Shown in pieces: positions 53,491-64,000 of a DNA stretch of 64,000 bases. Source of the DNA: Portunus trituberculatus (taxonomy: Eukaryota > Arthropoda > Malacostraca > Decapoda > Portunidae); contig NC_059283.1 in assembly GCF_017591435.1 (NCBI RefSeq), positions 345,185 to 409,184 on the forward strand, given 5' to 3'. A model generated the notes under the pieces. The model was not told the DNA's origin. It did not search any database and saw only the letters and a list, made by a program, of their open reading frames with translations. Position numbers and translations under genes: made by a program. Within the stretch, counting starts at the first letter, position 1. Each line of letters starts with the position of its first letter.

Positions 53491-55296
53491 GATAGGTCGC
53501 CGGTTGCCAGCTGATGACATGGACATGTCCGCCGCCACAGTCTTTAGCTAACGTAAGTAATATTATGGTGTAACTTATCATTTAACGGTGCTGCCATGTC
53601 ATAACACAACGTTGGTAACCTCCAGGACAACATATTAGTGAACTAACATCTGTACATAATTACAAAACCCCCGATTATTCAATCCTTCAATATGTAAACA
53701 AACCAATCTGCTGACCTGCCGCCTCTCGCCCAGCCATTATCTGTCTCATCTCTCACTCATCACAGACCTATTCACAAGCTGGAGCCGTAGGGATAATCTT
53801 TCATGTTCGTTCTTGAATTGTATGCGTAATTATCTGATTTGTGTGTAATGGAGGCCCAGTGAGGGGAAGCCAGCCGGGACGCCAGACTGTGACGTCATCA
53901 CCCGCTCCCGCCCAAATCCCCTGCCGGCCTCCAGGTCGTCGACATCCACTATTATTTATATTTGTCTCAGTTCATTTATTTCGAGTTACAAGTAGCTGTT
54001 AAGAGTTTCCAATGATATTTTGTCGTGTTTTACGTGTCATCCATGCATGAGTTGAGAGAAGTACGGTGATTTAGAGGGTGTTTGTAACTTCAATGAGATG
54101 ACGAAAATACGTCAAAATTTTTACCCCCGCTGTGAATGATTTTTTATTTGAGGTTGTAGCTAAGTGTTTGTGTTTCCAAAAGATAGTTTACGATGGAAAA
54201 AGTGTGTAGGGCTCCTAATAAGTTAAATATGTGGATCTTAAGAGTAACTTGTAACCCTGTTAATATTGAAAAAAACGTCAATTCTTATATATTTATTTTT
54301 CTAATAGGGCGTGTTGCCAGATTTTGATGTATGGAAATAGTAGTCAAAATTTTTAAAAAACGATATCGATCTTGTTGAATGAAATTGGTGGGCTTTAAAA
54401 TTGTTTCTAAGTATGTCGAAGTTCAAACATTTTATTTAATATTTCTTTAAAAATATTTTAATTATTCCTCATCCAGGCAATATTTTTATATTTTAGAAAT
54501 TAGTTTTGACTGATAACAAATCAGAATTTTTATAGCATTCGTGTCCAGCTGCCTTTTTGGAAATCCTCATTTTCAAAATGATTTCCGTAACGTAAATATG
54601 TGACGTCATCAAGGGGGAGGTCCCTCGGCTGGACCCGACCCACACCCCGCTCCCAGCCGGAGGAGGTGGGGGATATGAGGGTGGGAGGGTGGATGTGCGC
54701 GCGCGCGTGTGTGTGTTTGTGTTTGTGTTTGTGGTGTGTGTGTGTGTGTGTGTGTGTGTTTGTGTTTGTGGTGTGTGTGTGTGTGTGTTCACGGTCGCCT
54801 GCTGGTCACCCAGCCAACCTTCCCCATTACGGAAAGAGCTCAGAGCTCATAGACCGATCTTTGGGTGGGGCTGAGACCACACCGGAAAGCGAGGCAACAA
54901 CCCCATACCTACATGTGTGTGTGTGTGTGTGTGTTATAGGCAATAACGCATACAATTCAAGAACGAACATGAAAGATTATCCCTACGGCTCCAGCTTGTG
55001 ACCTGTCTGGCCTGTGATGAGTGAGAGATGAGGCAGATAATGGCTGGGCGAGAGGTGGCAGGTCAGCAGATTGGTTTGTTTAAATACTGAAGGGTTGAGT
55101 AATCGGGGGTTTTGTAATTATGTGCAGATGTTAGTTCACTAATATGTTGTCCTGGAGGTCACCAACGTTGGAAAGAGCTCATAGACATGGCAGCACCGTG
55201 AAATGAGAAGTTACACCAATATATAATATTACTTACGTTAACCTAAGACTGGCGGCGGACATGTCCGTGTCATCACCTGGCAACCGGCGACCTATC
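53491..55296. mobile_element. Large inverted-repeat (foldback-like) element
   Basis: Left arm 53491-53833 and right arm 54944-55296 are reverse complements over about 345 bp with roughly 90% identity by eye. The outer end is GATAGGTCGCCGGTTGCC and the inner end TCTTGAATTGTATGCGT. The 1.1-kb spacer holds two TGACGTCA motifs (53892, 54602), A/T-rich DNA and a SINE fragment with (GT)n. No ORF of transposase type is visible and no clear target duplication was found. Confidence 0.75.
54789..54911 (-). mobile_element. SINE family A, copy 3 (5'-truncated)
   Basis: Only the 3' body is present, with the shared GAGCTCTGAGCTC core and CTGGCTGGGTGACCAGCAGG. It lies between (GT)n tracts at 54738-54788 and 54913-54935, inside the spacer of the large inverted repeat. 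Confidence 0.7.
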
Positions 55297-55368
55297 ACAT
55301 AGTAGTTGTTGTTGGATATTTAAGAGTGAGAATGATGTGTGTATACAAGTGTGAGTGACGGTGCTTGT

Positions 55369-55556
55369 CAGGGCCGTTTCTAGCTTCGTGGGGGCCCTAG
55401 GCAAGATGCTGTTTGGGGGGCCCTAGATTTCAATTTTTCGTCGGAGCCCCTGGGTCACTTAGGAAATTTAAATTTTCCAAGCTACCCAGAGGGCCTCCTG
55501 GTGGCTTGGGGGCCCTGGGCAATCACCTTGTCCGCCTATAGCTAGAAACGGCCGTG
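55369..55556. mobile_element. hAT-like MITE, copy 2
   Basis: A second copy in opposite orientation, 188 bp, with the same TIRs (CAGGGCCGTTTCTAGCT ... AGCTAGAAACGGCC) and most internal bases conserved. The target duplication is not clear. Confidence 0.82.
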
Positions 55557-55604
55557 GCTGCTTCGGAAAAGTGTGTGTGGGCGTGTTACATTGTACTTAC
55601 TTAT

Positions 55605-55830
55605 TCTCCTGAGAGAGAGAGAGGAAGGGGGGCAGGGGCGAAGATGAAGGTGGTATGAAAGCTGTAGAAACAAGGATTGAGTGGAGATGGAGAGGCAGAC
55701 ATGGATCGGGGTTGAGAGGAGACATATCACAACCTCTGGACTGTGATGTATATTTACTAGATCCATGAGTTGACATTTTGCTGTACATAAAAATAAAGGT
55801 GTGAATAAAGCTTACCTAATCAAATAGGAA
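55605..55830. repeat. Dispersed repeat, second copy
   Basis: Same unclassified family as 17600-17900, same orientation, beginning with a short (AG)n tract. Confidence 0.55.
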
Positions 55831-57276
55831 GGTGTCTGTAAAGATCTGTACATGTTGCAGGGTTAAATAGAAAATCCAGGCATTTTGTTTGTTTTTTAAT
55901 ATAAAGCTAAGTACAAAATATGATGCTACTGAGTTTATAAACCAAATCGAGATCATTATGACTAACCTAACTGAGAAGGGTTTTGGTCGAACCTAAAGGT
56001 GAAACTTTTTATTTACACTAAAAGCTCTGGATGAACTGGAACAATATTACAGCTGATAGTTACTGTATCATCTATGTATAACTTAAATAGTTTGAAAAAT
56101 GAAGTTATATACAAAGGACAGTCAGTCAAGTAAATTTCCAAAATATATGTGGATCATACTAACAGTATTTTTGATGTATAAACTGTACTGTCACAATTCA
56201 GTTTCATTTATCTCTTATTTTGTGACCAGTAAGAGAGTAGTAGTCTTAGAGAGGGATCAGAGGAGAATACTGAGCCCACCAAGAATGTGGCTTCACCCTA
56301 AGTAATGTTCCTCACTCCCCCAAGCCTCAGTTCAGTACAGTCCTGCCATACATGGGACCACCTGGGGACTCAAAACACACTTATGGTATCATCTTTTGGA
56401 AATATGTTAGTTAATCCCAGCCAGCAGCTCAATTTTGCTCCAATTCATCCATGTGTCTGAATTCAATTATGAAATTTATCAGAACGAAATCTGAGTAAAT
56501 TAAATAAAATATGAAAAAAAGAGGACGTAACGAAAGAATTTGATGTTAAAAAATTTGGAATAATGATAATTTTGTCACGATCAAATTCATGTCAAAGAAA
56601 ACAGTCATTAAGGCTTTCTGCTCCATCACAGTGGTTGGGTATTGTAGGTGTGTATGCCTGGCCTTAGGGGTCATGCAAATCCCAGCTTAGCATGTCATGT
56701 GTATACTTGTGTGGATATTTGGGTAGCATGTAACGCTTGCTTGGAAACGTCTTGCACAACAACACAAGCAATGAACGCGTACACTTGTTCTGTGGAGGTC
56801 TGGATGGCAGGCGTGCTAAGGGTACATAGGACACACTACAGCTAAGTGCTCTGGTACACATATATTTTGTCTTTAAGCCAGTATAATAAATAGTTGAAGG
56901 AGCACTTATATGGTTGACAATATATGACCACTACTGTATATCATTCTAAACCATTACATGTTGCTTGTCTAGTGTTTGATTATTTCTGATCACAAAGCTC
57001 AGTGCATTAACACTAAAAACCTTGAGCATATGAGAATCCATAGCTTAAAGGACAGCCAGGTTCCAAAATTATCAAGCAATACTGATGGAGAGTAATACAT
57101 TTAATTATATATGGAATTACCTAAAATGATGGAGCACTGCATTTAAATATACATCCATTAAGGCATCGCTCATCTCTTGTGAGGATCAGTCAGGGCCTAC
57201 AGACATAGCCCTTCATAATGTGTACTCATATATACACATCTATAAGGTTATAAGGTACTATATAAGTTACTACAGG

Positions 57277-57309
<33 letters not shown>

Positions 57310-57832
57310 AGCTTTGGTGTTACAGAGCAAAGACTATCACTAGACCAGTTACTGTGGACATGGGAAGCCTTGCTGTGGAGAGTATCTATTGGTTGAAACC
57401 TTTGGATGCTGGGTGATTGAAGCAGAACTAGGAATTCATGGATAGTCCTTGATCAAGTTCTCATTTATGTAAGCAAACTATGACTTGAGGATCACCTAAG
57501 AACACACCAGGTTGCTTCAAGTGTGAACATATGACTTTCCGTCATAATCTGTACCAACATAAAAGGAGGAGGGATAAAGAGACTGTGTTCACTCACCAAA
57601 ACTGTCAATGCCAGCTGAGGTCATAATTTTAAGGCAGTAATGATATGAAAGTTTTCTCAGTGATGTTAATTTGCTTGTAATGAGAAACTATTTATGGCCT
57701 CAAAGTTATCGTTCACTTATAATACATGCTTGGCATTGCTACAGTTCGATAAGGAATAAAATAAACACACAGACACACCCACACACACATGCACACACTC
57801 ATACTCTACTTAGCCCATCCTCTGCAAGTCAT
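55830..57832. other. Gene-free interval and probable 3' UTR of the coiled-coil gene
   Basis: About 2 kb with a poly(A) run at 57280-57306 and no convincing coding exon on either strand. Confidence 0.5.
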
Positions 57833-58308
57833 TCAGAGGTGGGTTTCTGCAGACTGGTTGGTGATTAGCATCTTATTGTTGACGGTAGGGCTGATAATGG
57901 ACTGTGGGTTGGCATTAAGGTCCTTGTTGTTGACTGTGTTGTTAGTAAAGCCATTCTGAGTATTAATGTTCCCATTCTGCTGCTGCTGCTGTGTGGACTT
58001 CTCGTTGGCAGCCAGTGTGTTGAAGAGCTGCTTGAGGGATGGGCAGCTGGACACAACGTCTGGGATCCCCTCCAGAGTCTGCAGTAAACACAACTTGTGA
58101 GTACAGGGATCGTTAAAAACACTGTACATATATTTAGCTATTAATAATTGATTTGCATATCATATCAGTGATCTGGTCTCTGCAGTTCAGTAAATCATTG
58201 ATCTGTCTTGTATTCATTTATAATGCAGCAAAAATAAAATGAGATGACAAACATTTGTCACTGTTATTCTATGCACTACAAATAAGTAAACATATAAAGC
58301 TATGTAAG

Positions 58309-58385
<77 letters not shown>

Positions 58386-59777
58386 ACAAGTATTTTGTCA
58401 CAATGAACTGGAACACTACTTAATATGTACAAGGAAAGACAAATTGTATGAAAAGTAAAGAAAATATATCTACAATCTCAGTAAACAAAAACTATAATTC
58501 TGTCCATTATTGCACATGAAGTCACTCTCTGTTAAGATGGATAACACAATTAGAATGTTATTTCCATTGCAGTGACTGAAGCTGAGTTGGCATGAAGGAA
58601 CAAGGTGCTGCAAAGGTTCAGGAGTGACTTGGTGGGATGAGCAGATGGCAGTGAGTGATGATGTGAGGAAGTAAGTGAGGCTGTACCTAAAAATGGGCAT
58701 GCATGTGAAGAGAACTTAAGAGGTGTTGTATCAGTCAGGAGGAGGTACCAAGTGAGAAAGGTAAAAAAGAACATCAGAAAAGTTCATAATACATGAATTG
58801 TGAATGAACAGTACATTGTTGAGCAGGGGTTTTGACCTTTTAAATCTTATGTACTCCTTGAAGTGTTTCAGTATTGGTTATAACCCTTACCCACAATGCA
58901 GCAACGGTGGTTACTATATTATGGGTTTGCAGGTTGTGTGGCAATTTGTAGTCCTAGAGAGCCTTTTCTCAAGTGACATACAACTCCAAGAGTTTCCTTG
59001 TTAACATTGTCACTGTCCTGGTTCTAGTGGAGGACACATTTAGCCTACTTTCTACAAACAAGTTTGCAGTTATTGAAAACTGAAGTGTTTTGAGAGACCT
59101 GTCACATACCCAAAGCTCAGAATCCTTGTTGTTGGTAGAAATTTATTTTGTTTGAAAAGATATTCAGTGTTGTGTGTCTAGACTTCTTGTGAGGAGTATC
59201 AGCCTGGTATTTACAGTCAGTGACATTTGCAATTAGAGTGCATTGGTGAAGAAATGAAGCAATGAGGGACATGAGAGTGTGCCTCACCACAAGCATGGTG
59301 GTGGGCTGCCACAAAATGTTTGATAGCATCTCATAAGTATCAAGAGATGGCAAAAAAGTGTATTCTCAGCTTACGGCTAAACAACAACAAAAAATAAATA
59401 TTTATGGTCGGCCCACCACCATGTTTGTGGTGAGGCACATCCTCATGTTCGTCATTGCTCCATTTCTTCACCAATGCACTCACAATCTTTTGTCTTTTTT
59501 AGTGCAATAGTGATACAGCTTATTGCTTCTATTTGTTTCACCAAGGAGTGGTCACAATAGACGACTTTCCCTTAAGCACTGACTCCGTTACTTTATGCTT
59601 TCTAAACATACACGAGGGACTGACCTAAGTAGCCATGTAGTTATTTTCTCCCGGCAAATTTTTTTGAGTGAGTTGCCAGTTTGTGCAATGTAACTAATGC
59701 TTGCATCAGCAGGAGTTCCAATCACAAATATCACTGACTGTAAATGAATGATATTGTGGAGAGTAATGTACTTAGGT

Positions 59778-59868
<91 letters not shown>

Positions 59869-62800
59869 ATCCTGCTCAAATAAATACACTATAATCTTAA
59901 GTGGAACATTAGTGACTGCTAATGATGCACTGAATCATAATATAATATATAAACAAAAATGTAAATAATCATGGTCAGTTGACATTGTGTAATAGAATTA
60001 TGAAGATTACCAACCTGCCTACCAACCCACCACTTTTAAGCTTATATTATATATTCAGTACTGGATGTTGTGAATATCAACAATCAAACACACATTCAAA
60101 TATAAATACACATCCTGTGATGGGAAATAAATGTGACAAATTGAGGAAAATTGTACTCAAAACTCAGCCAAAACCTTACATGTTAATAGCATATAATTCA
60201 CCAAAAATACTTCTATCCTACCAACATTTATGTCCAATGTTAAAATTTCCTAAATATGTATAGCCAAATTCTTCAGCAAAACATCACAATTCAATTATTT
60301 ATAATGCACATGTACAATTAGATGGCATCAAAGAACACACAATCACCAAAGCTCTTAAGAAATATTATTATCCAACTTGTATTCTATTGCACGCACACAC
60401 ACACACACACACGCACACACTACAACAGAACTTCACCAGGAAACACTCACTCTTATGTACATCATGCTCACACCAGCTCCACCAAACACTGACACACCAG
60501 CCACTGCTGCCACCACCACCACCACTAACAACACCCAGTCAAGCAAAGCCATCTGGTCCTAAGAAGAGCATGACCCACCTGGGCACTTTGGGGTTATAAG
60601 GCCTTATCTTATGGAATGTTTTAGGCTGGACTTTCCCCTTTGATGCAACTGGCTGTGTGTGTGTGTGTCCAGGAGGAGGGAGAAAGGGAGCATTACTGCC
60701 TGGGTCTGCTGTGAACCTGGACACACTCAACTGGCACTTCACAGCATGTTCTAAACCAACAATTCTACATCTATACCTTGTTTATGTCTCCTTCTCTGAG
60801 GTTATGAGAGTGTACCTTTGCAACAATTACTGACAGTTGATACCCAAATGACCTCACTGTTGTGGTATCTTAAATGAGATATGTGAGGGTGAGATGTGCA
60901 GAATTGTTGAGTCCAGAAATGCTGCATATCAACACTGGCCTAGCTGACTTAAAACAGAAGCAATGCCATGAAAGGAGACGGTAGCACAGCCAATAAAAGT
61001 AAACAAGTATCATATACCCACAGGGGCCTGGATGGAGGGACCTGATCATATAAGGGAGTTGGTACACTACAGAACAGTCAATAGTTACCACAATATTTGT
61101 CACCTTAGCTTCTGATGTTCCTAAAAACATATATCCAAAACACATATTCAGTATTCCATTTATAACAGCAGCACATTAAAGATGTGCAATGCAATAATTA
61201 CCTTGACATCTGCTGAAAGACTTACAGGGACGTGAAGTGTTTCCGCTGGGGTGAGGAAAGATCTTGAGAATACTGTAAGTGTATAATGAGTGGTGGTGAC
61301 AAGATGGTGGTGGTGTGAGCATTTTTGTGTAACTTTAGAGACTGGGGAGCATGTGTATGTTCATCTGTGTATGTGTGGGGGACTCAGTACCTTCAATACA
61401 GTTTCCACAGTGGAGGTGAGTTGCATAGACGTGTACTGGGTCTGCCCCTGTGCCTCCCTCAGGCCGGCCAGGTCCTTGGCATGACGGTCATTCAACTCAA
61501 TGATTTGCTTTTCTCGCTCCATAACACTCTGACGCAGCGAAGTGACCTGGAAACATTTGTGTGTGAAGACTCACGTGAGGAATAAGCATGAAAAATAACA
61601 AAGATCATAGTGTACCTTTTGTCTCCAAGTATGTCTGCAAAGTTTGAGGCCAAAGAATGAAAAACTGGAAAGATGAACAATGTAAGATACACACACTTAC
61701 CTTGTCACTGAGACAGGACACCTCCCTGTAGTGACTTGCCTCCGAGACATGGTTGGCTGGAGCAGACTCCTGGGCAGCAGAGAGGCGAGAGAGAGCTTCC
61801 TCCAGCTGCCTTTCCTTCTCCTCATTGAGTGCCTCCAGGTGCCTCACATTGCCACCAAGCTTCTCCACTTCATTCTGGAGTTTCTGGAAGGTGAATGAAA
61901 GATTTAATGAGAAGCTCTGATGTGTGAAAGAAAACTAGACAAATAATGTGTTTATAGCATAATGACATGCTATAAACATAAATAAGGCAACACAATGCAG
62001 TGGAGATTATTTAACATTTGAAAACCCAACTGGGAGAAAAAACACTCACCATGACCTGGTGATCATACTCAGCCTCAAAGTACTTGGTGAGATTCTTGTT
62101 GGCCACCTCCAGGTCATGCGTCACTGCAGCCAACTCCTTCCTTGCCCGAGCTTCAGAGCAGGCCAGCACCTCGTAGTCTGAGTGCTGCTGCTCAATCACC
62201 TGCTGCTGTGACCGTAGCTGGTTGCTCAGACGATCACTGAGGTGCAAGAAGGTGATGTCAGTGTTTTGTTCTTTGAGAAAATAGTAGAAAGAGGAAAGCA
62301 GATATAACATTACACACACAAGTTGTAATGAATACCTCAGCCTGTTTCTCTCTTCCTTAACCTGTCCCTTTTCTATCAAGCTTCTCTTTCCTCTCTCTGA
62401 TAAGTCTCTCTGCTCATATGATACAAGATTCCTTCCTTTTAATGCAAACAAAACAAATGAACCAAGCATGTTTTTGTTAGTCGGAAAACAAGACATATAA
62501 AAGCACCCACTTCTCATCCTCAGTCTCTGCCAACTGCAAGTCAGATTCATTCTTGAGGACACAGCAGACCTTGAGGAAGCGGGTGAGGAGGACATCCATC
62601 TCCGTCACCTGGTCTGTTAGGGTGGAAGAGGCACTGCCGCCCTCCACCAACTCGTTACTTTCTGACCCCTCAGGAGAGTTACGGCCTTCTGTCATCTGCT
62701 GTGGGATGGAAGGAACCAATAACTAGTCACCAGAAATCAAATTTTAAACATTAAGCTCAAAGAATATATAATAGTCTAAAGTTAGAATGCATGAATTTAG

Positions 62801-64000
62801 AAATAAAGTATCAAAGCTTACAAGTTAGTAATATTGGTTATAATCATCACTGGTAATGCCTTATCTACCACGAGTTAATGGGTAAACTCATGAGCTCATC
62901 TGATCTGACTAAAAATAACGATTATTTTCACACTCACTGACAACAATAACTGTCAACACAACTGTAGCCTCCCTGTCCTACACAAGCAGACACTCCCTCC
63001 CCACAATTCATCTCACCTCCTTACTGCTCCCATTGGTCAAGCTGGATATGGCACCCCCAATGTCTCCCATCCTGGACCGGGTGGGTCCCATTCGCATGGC
63101 ACTGAGCAGGGCTGTCATGAAGGAGGCTGTCTTACGGGGTGAAGGAGTGCGCCGCGTGGCCACCTTGATGCCAGGAGGCTTGTGCTCTGGAGTGCCATTG
63201 GTGGATGAGGCACTGCTGTCACTTTCACTTGGCGTCACAATCATCTGGGTGGGATGGAGTTCTTTGGTTTAGTGATCCTTAAGTCTGCTGGTTTCCTTAT
63301 GGATGAATTAGTGACCACCATAACAGTTTAATACAGTCAAACATCGCATCACGGACACCAATTTAACAGATATCAGATGCAATGGACAAAATCTGTTAGT
63401 CAGAATGCATAATCCATTAGCCAGAACGACTGATAAAAAAGTATAAAAATCTCAGATGATGTGAACTGAGTCCATTAGTAAGGCAATTATCTGCAAGGTG
63501 GCAATACTCTTAGACACTTTTTTAAACATCACCTCAGAATGTGGAGAAGCCACAAATGTATTCCAACAGAAGAGGAAAGGAAACATGGAACTCAGTGGTG
63601 CATGAGTTACAACATAAATATATAAAGAATGCTTCCTTGGGCAAATGTGATCTTCATTAGGCAAACAATTTGTTGAAGGGGTTAAAAAAGTCTGAAGGTC
63701 TGAACATGCTGATTGGCCTTTGGTGTGGTTGTGGCGTGTCTCTTATACAATGAGCAATTTCTTGAAGGACAAAGAGGTTCAAAGAGGTAAAATAGACTGA
63801 TTATACTGGGAGATTTAAGGGAGAGGTAAGAGAACTAGTTAACTCGTGTATGTATTCAATGTGATGCATAGATTACACATATATCTTAAGTTATTCTGTA
63901 TACAAGGAAACACTTCACTAAACATTGATGAGTGAAGGAGCTTTAGTAAACACAAAACCCAAATAGTCTCACCTCAAGGTCAGCGTCAGTAATGGTGTAA
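57833..64000 (-). CDS. Uncharacterised coiled-coil protein (3' part)
   Basis: Minus-strand exons that chain in phase: 64000-63973 (continues beyond the window), 63244-63017, 62698-62511, 62236-62050, 61883-61701, 61546-61391 and 58078-57833 with a TGA stop. The product starts YTITDADLE and then has a Ser/Thr/Pro-rich stretch with RRTPSPRKTASF, a likely phosphorylation target. A long charged coiled coil follows (for example LEALNEEKERQLEEALSRL, SVMEREKQIIELNDRHAKDL). The tail is Asn/Gln-rich, with a QQQQQ run. About 400 residues are visible. I do not recognise the family; it could be a cytoskeletal, vesicle or kinase-adaptor scaffold. Spacing between the last two exons (3.3 kb) leaves room for an unseen exon. 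Confidence 0.75.
58313..58383. repeat. (TG)n microsatellite
   Basis: About 35 units in the last visible intron of the coiled-coil gene. Confidence 0.95.
59238..59479. repeat. Short perfect-like hairpin, 69-bp arms
   Basis: Left arm 59238-59306 and right arm 59411-59479 are reverse complements with only a handful of mismatches, around a 104-bp loop. The arms include GCCTCACCACAAGCATGGTG and its complement. In the last intron of the coiled-coil gene. Confidence 0.85.
59780..59864. repeat. (AG)n microsatellite
   Basis: About 42 units in the same intron. Confidence 0.95.
62690..62701 (-). other. NAGNAG tandem acceptor in the coiled-coil gene
   Basis: The acceptor before ATGACAGAAGGC reads ACAGCAG|ATG, so either of two AGs three bases apart can be used. 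The choice adds or removes one Gln. Both keep frame with the preceding phase-0 exon. Confidence 0.6.

Overview
The window is nuclear DNA from an animal, most likely a decapod or other malacostracan crustacean. The basis is intron-rich genes with GT-AG introns, very dense long dinucleotide microsatellites, tRNA-derived SINEs, decayed LINE reverse transcriptases, many small inverted-repeat elements, and a full SORL1/SorLA receptor. The species assignment is inference.

Layout. (1) 1357-11596, minus: a KLHDC1/KLHDC2-type kelch protein, eight coding exons (345 codons). Its last exon or exons seem to lie left of the window. Its first intron holds two decayed LINEs, one on each strand. (2) 12491-18536, plus: a complete 105-residue thioredoxin in four exons, head-to-head with the kelch gene across about 0.9 kb; its first intron appears to be GC-AG. 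(3) 20409-51519, minus: a complete SORL1 (SorLA/LR11) orthologue in 37 coding exons. The exon phases all chain and give 2145 residues: signal peptide, propeptide with RRKR site, VPS10 propeller, 10CC, YWTD propeller, EGF, nine LDLR class A modules, fibronectin III modules, one membrane helix, and a tail with a FANSHY-like retromer motif and an acidic GGA-type C-terminus. (4) 51.6-57.8 kb: a gene-poor interval with a 1.8-kb inverted-repeat element, a hAT-like MITE and a SINE fragment. (5) 57833 to the right edge, minus: the 3' part of a coiled-coil protein I cannot name.

The introns are the most unusual part. At many exons in at least two of the genes, the neighbouring intron carries degenerate or exact tandem copies of the splice junction itself, including 10-45 bp of exon and the adjacent donor or acceptor. 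The clearest cases are a 12-copy 38-bp array at the donor of SORL1 exon 12, an exact 167-bp duplication of the exon 9 donor, and about six copies of the exon 32 acceptor. This looks like a recurrent mode of intron growth that leaves arrays of decoy splice sites.

Mobile DNA: about 13 copies (plus fragments) of a roughly 210-bp MITE with TTAA ends (piggyBac-like); four copies of a second roughly 225-bp MITE, one of them interrupted by the first; two hAT-like MITEs, one with a perfect 8-bp target duplication; a tRNA-Val-like SINE family (three copies, each with AC/GT microsatellite on both sides); and one poly(A)-tailed SINE. I found no CRISPR array, operon, rRNA or convincing free-standing tRNA gene.
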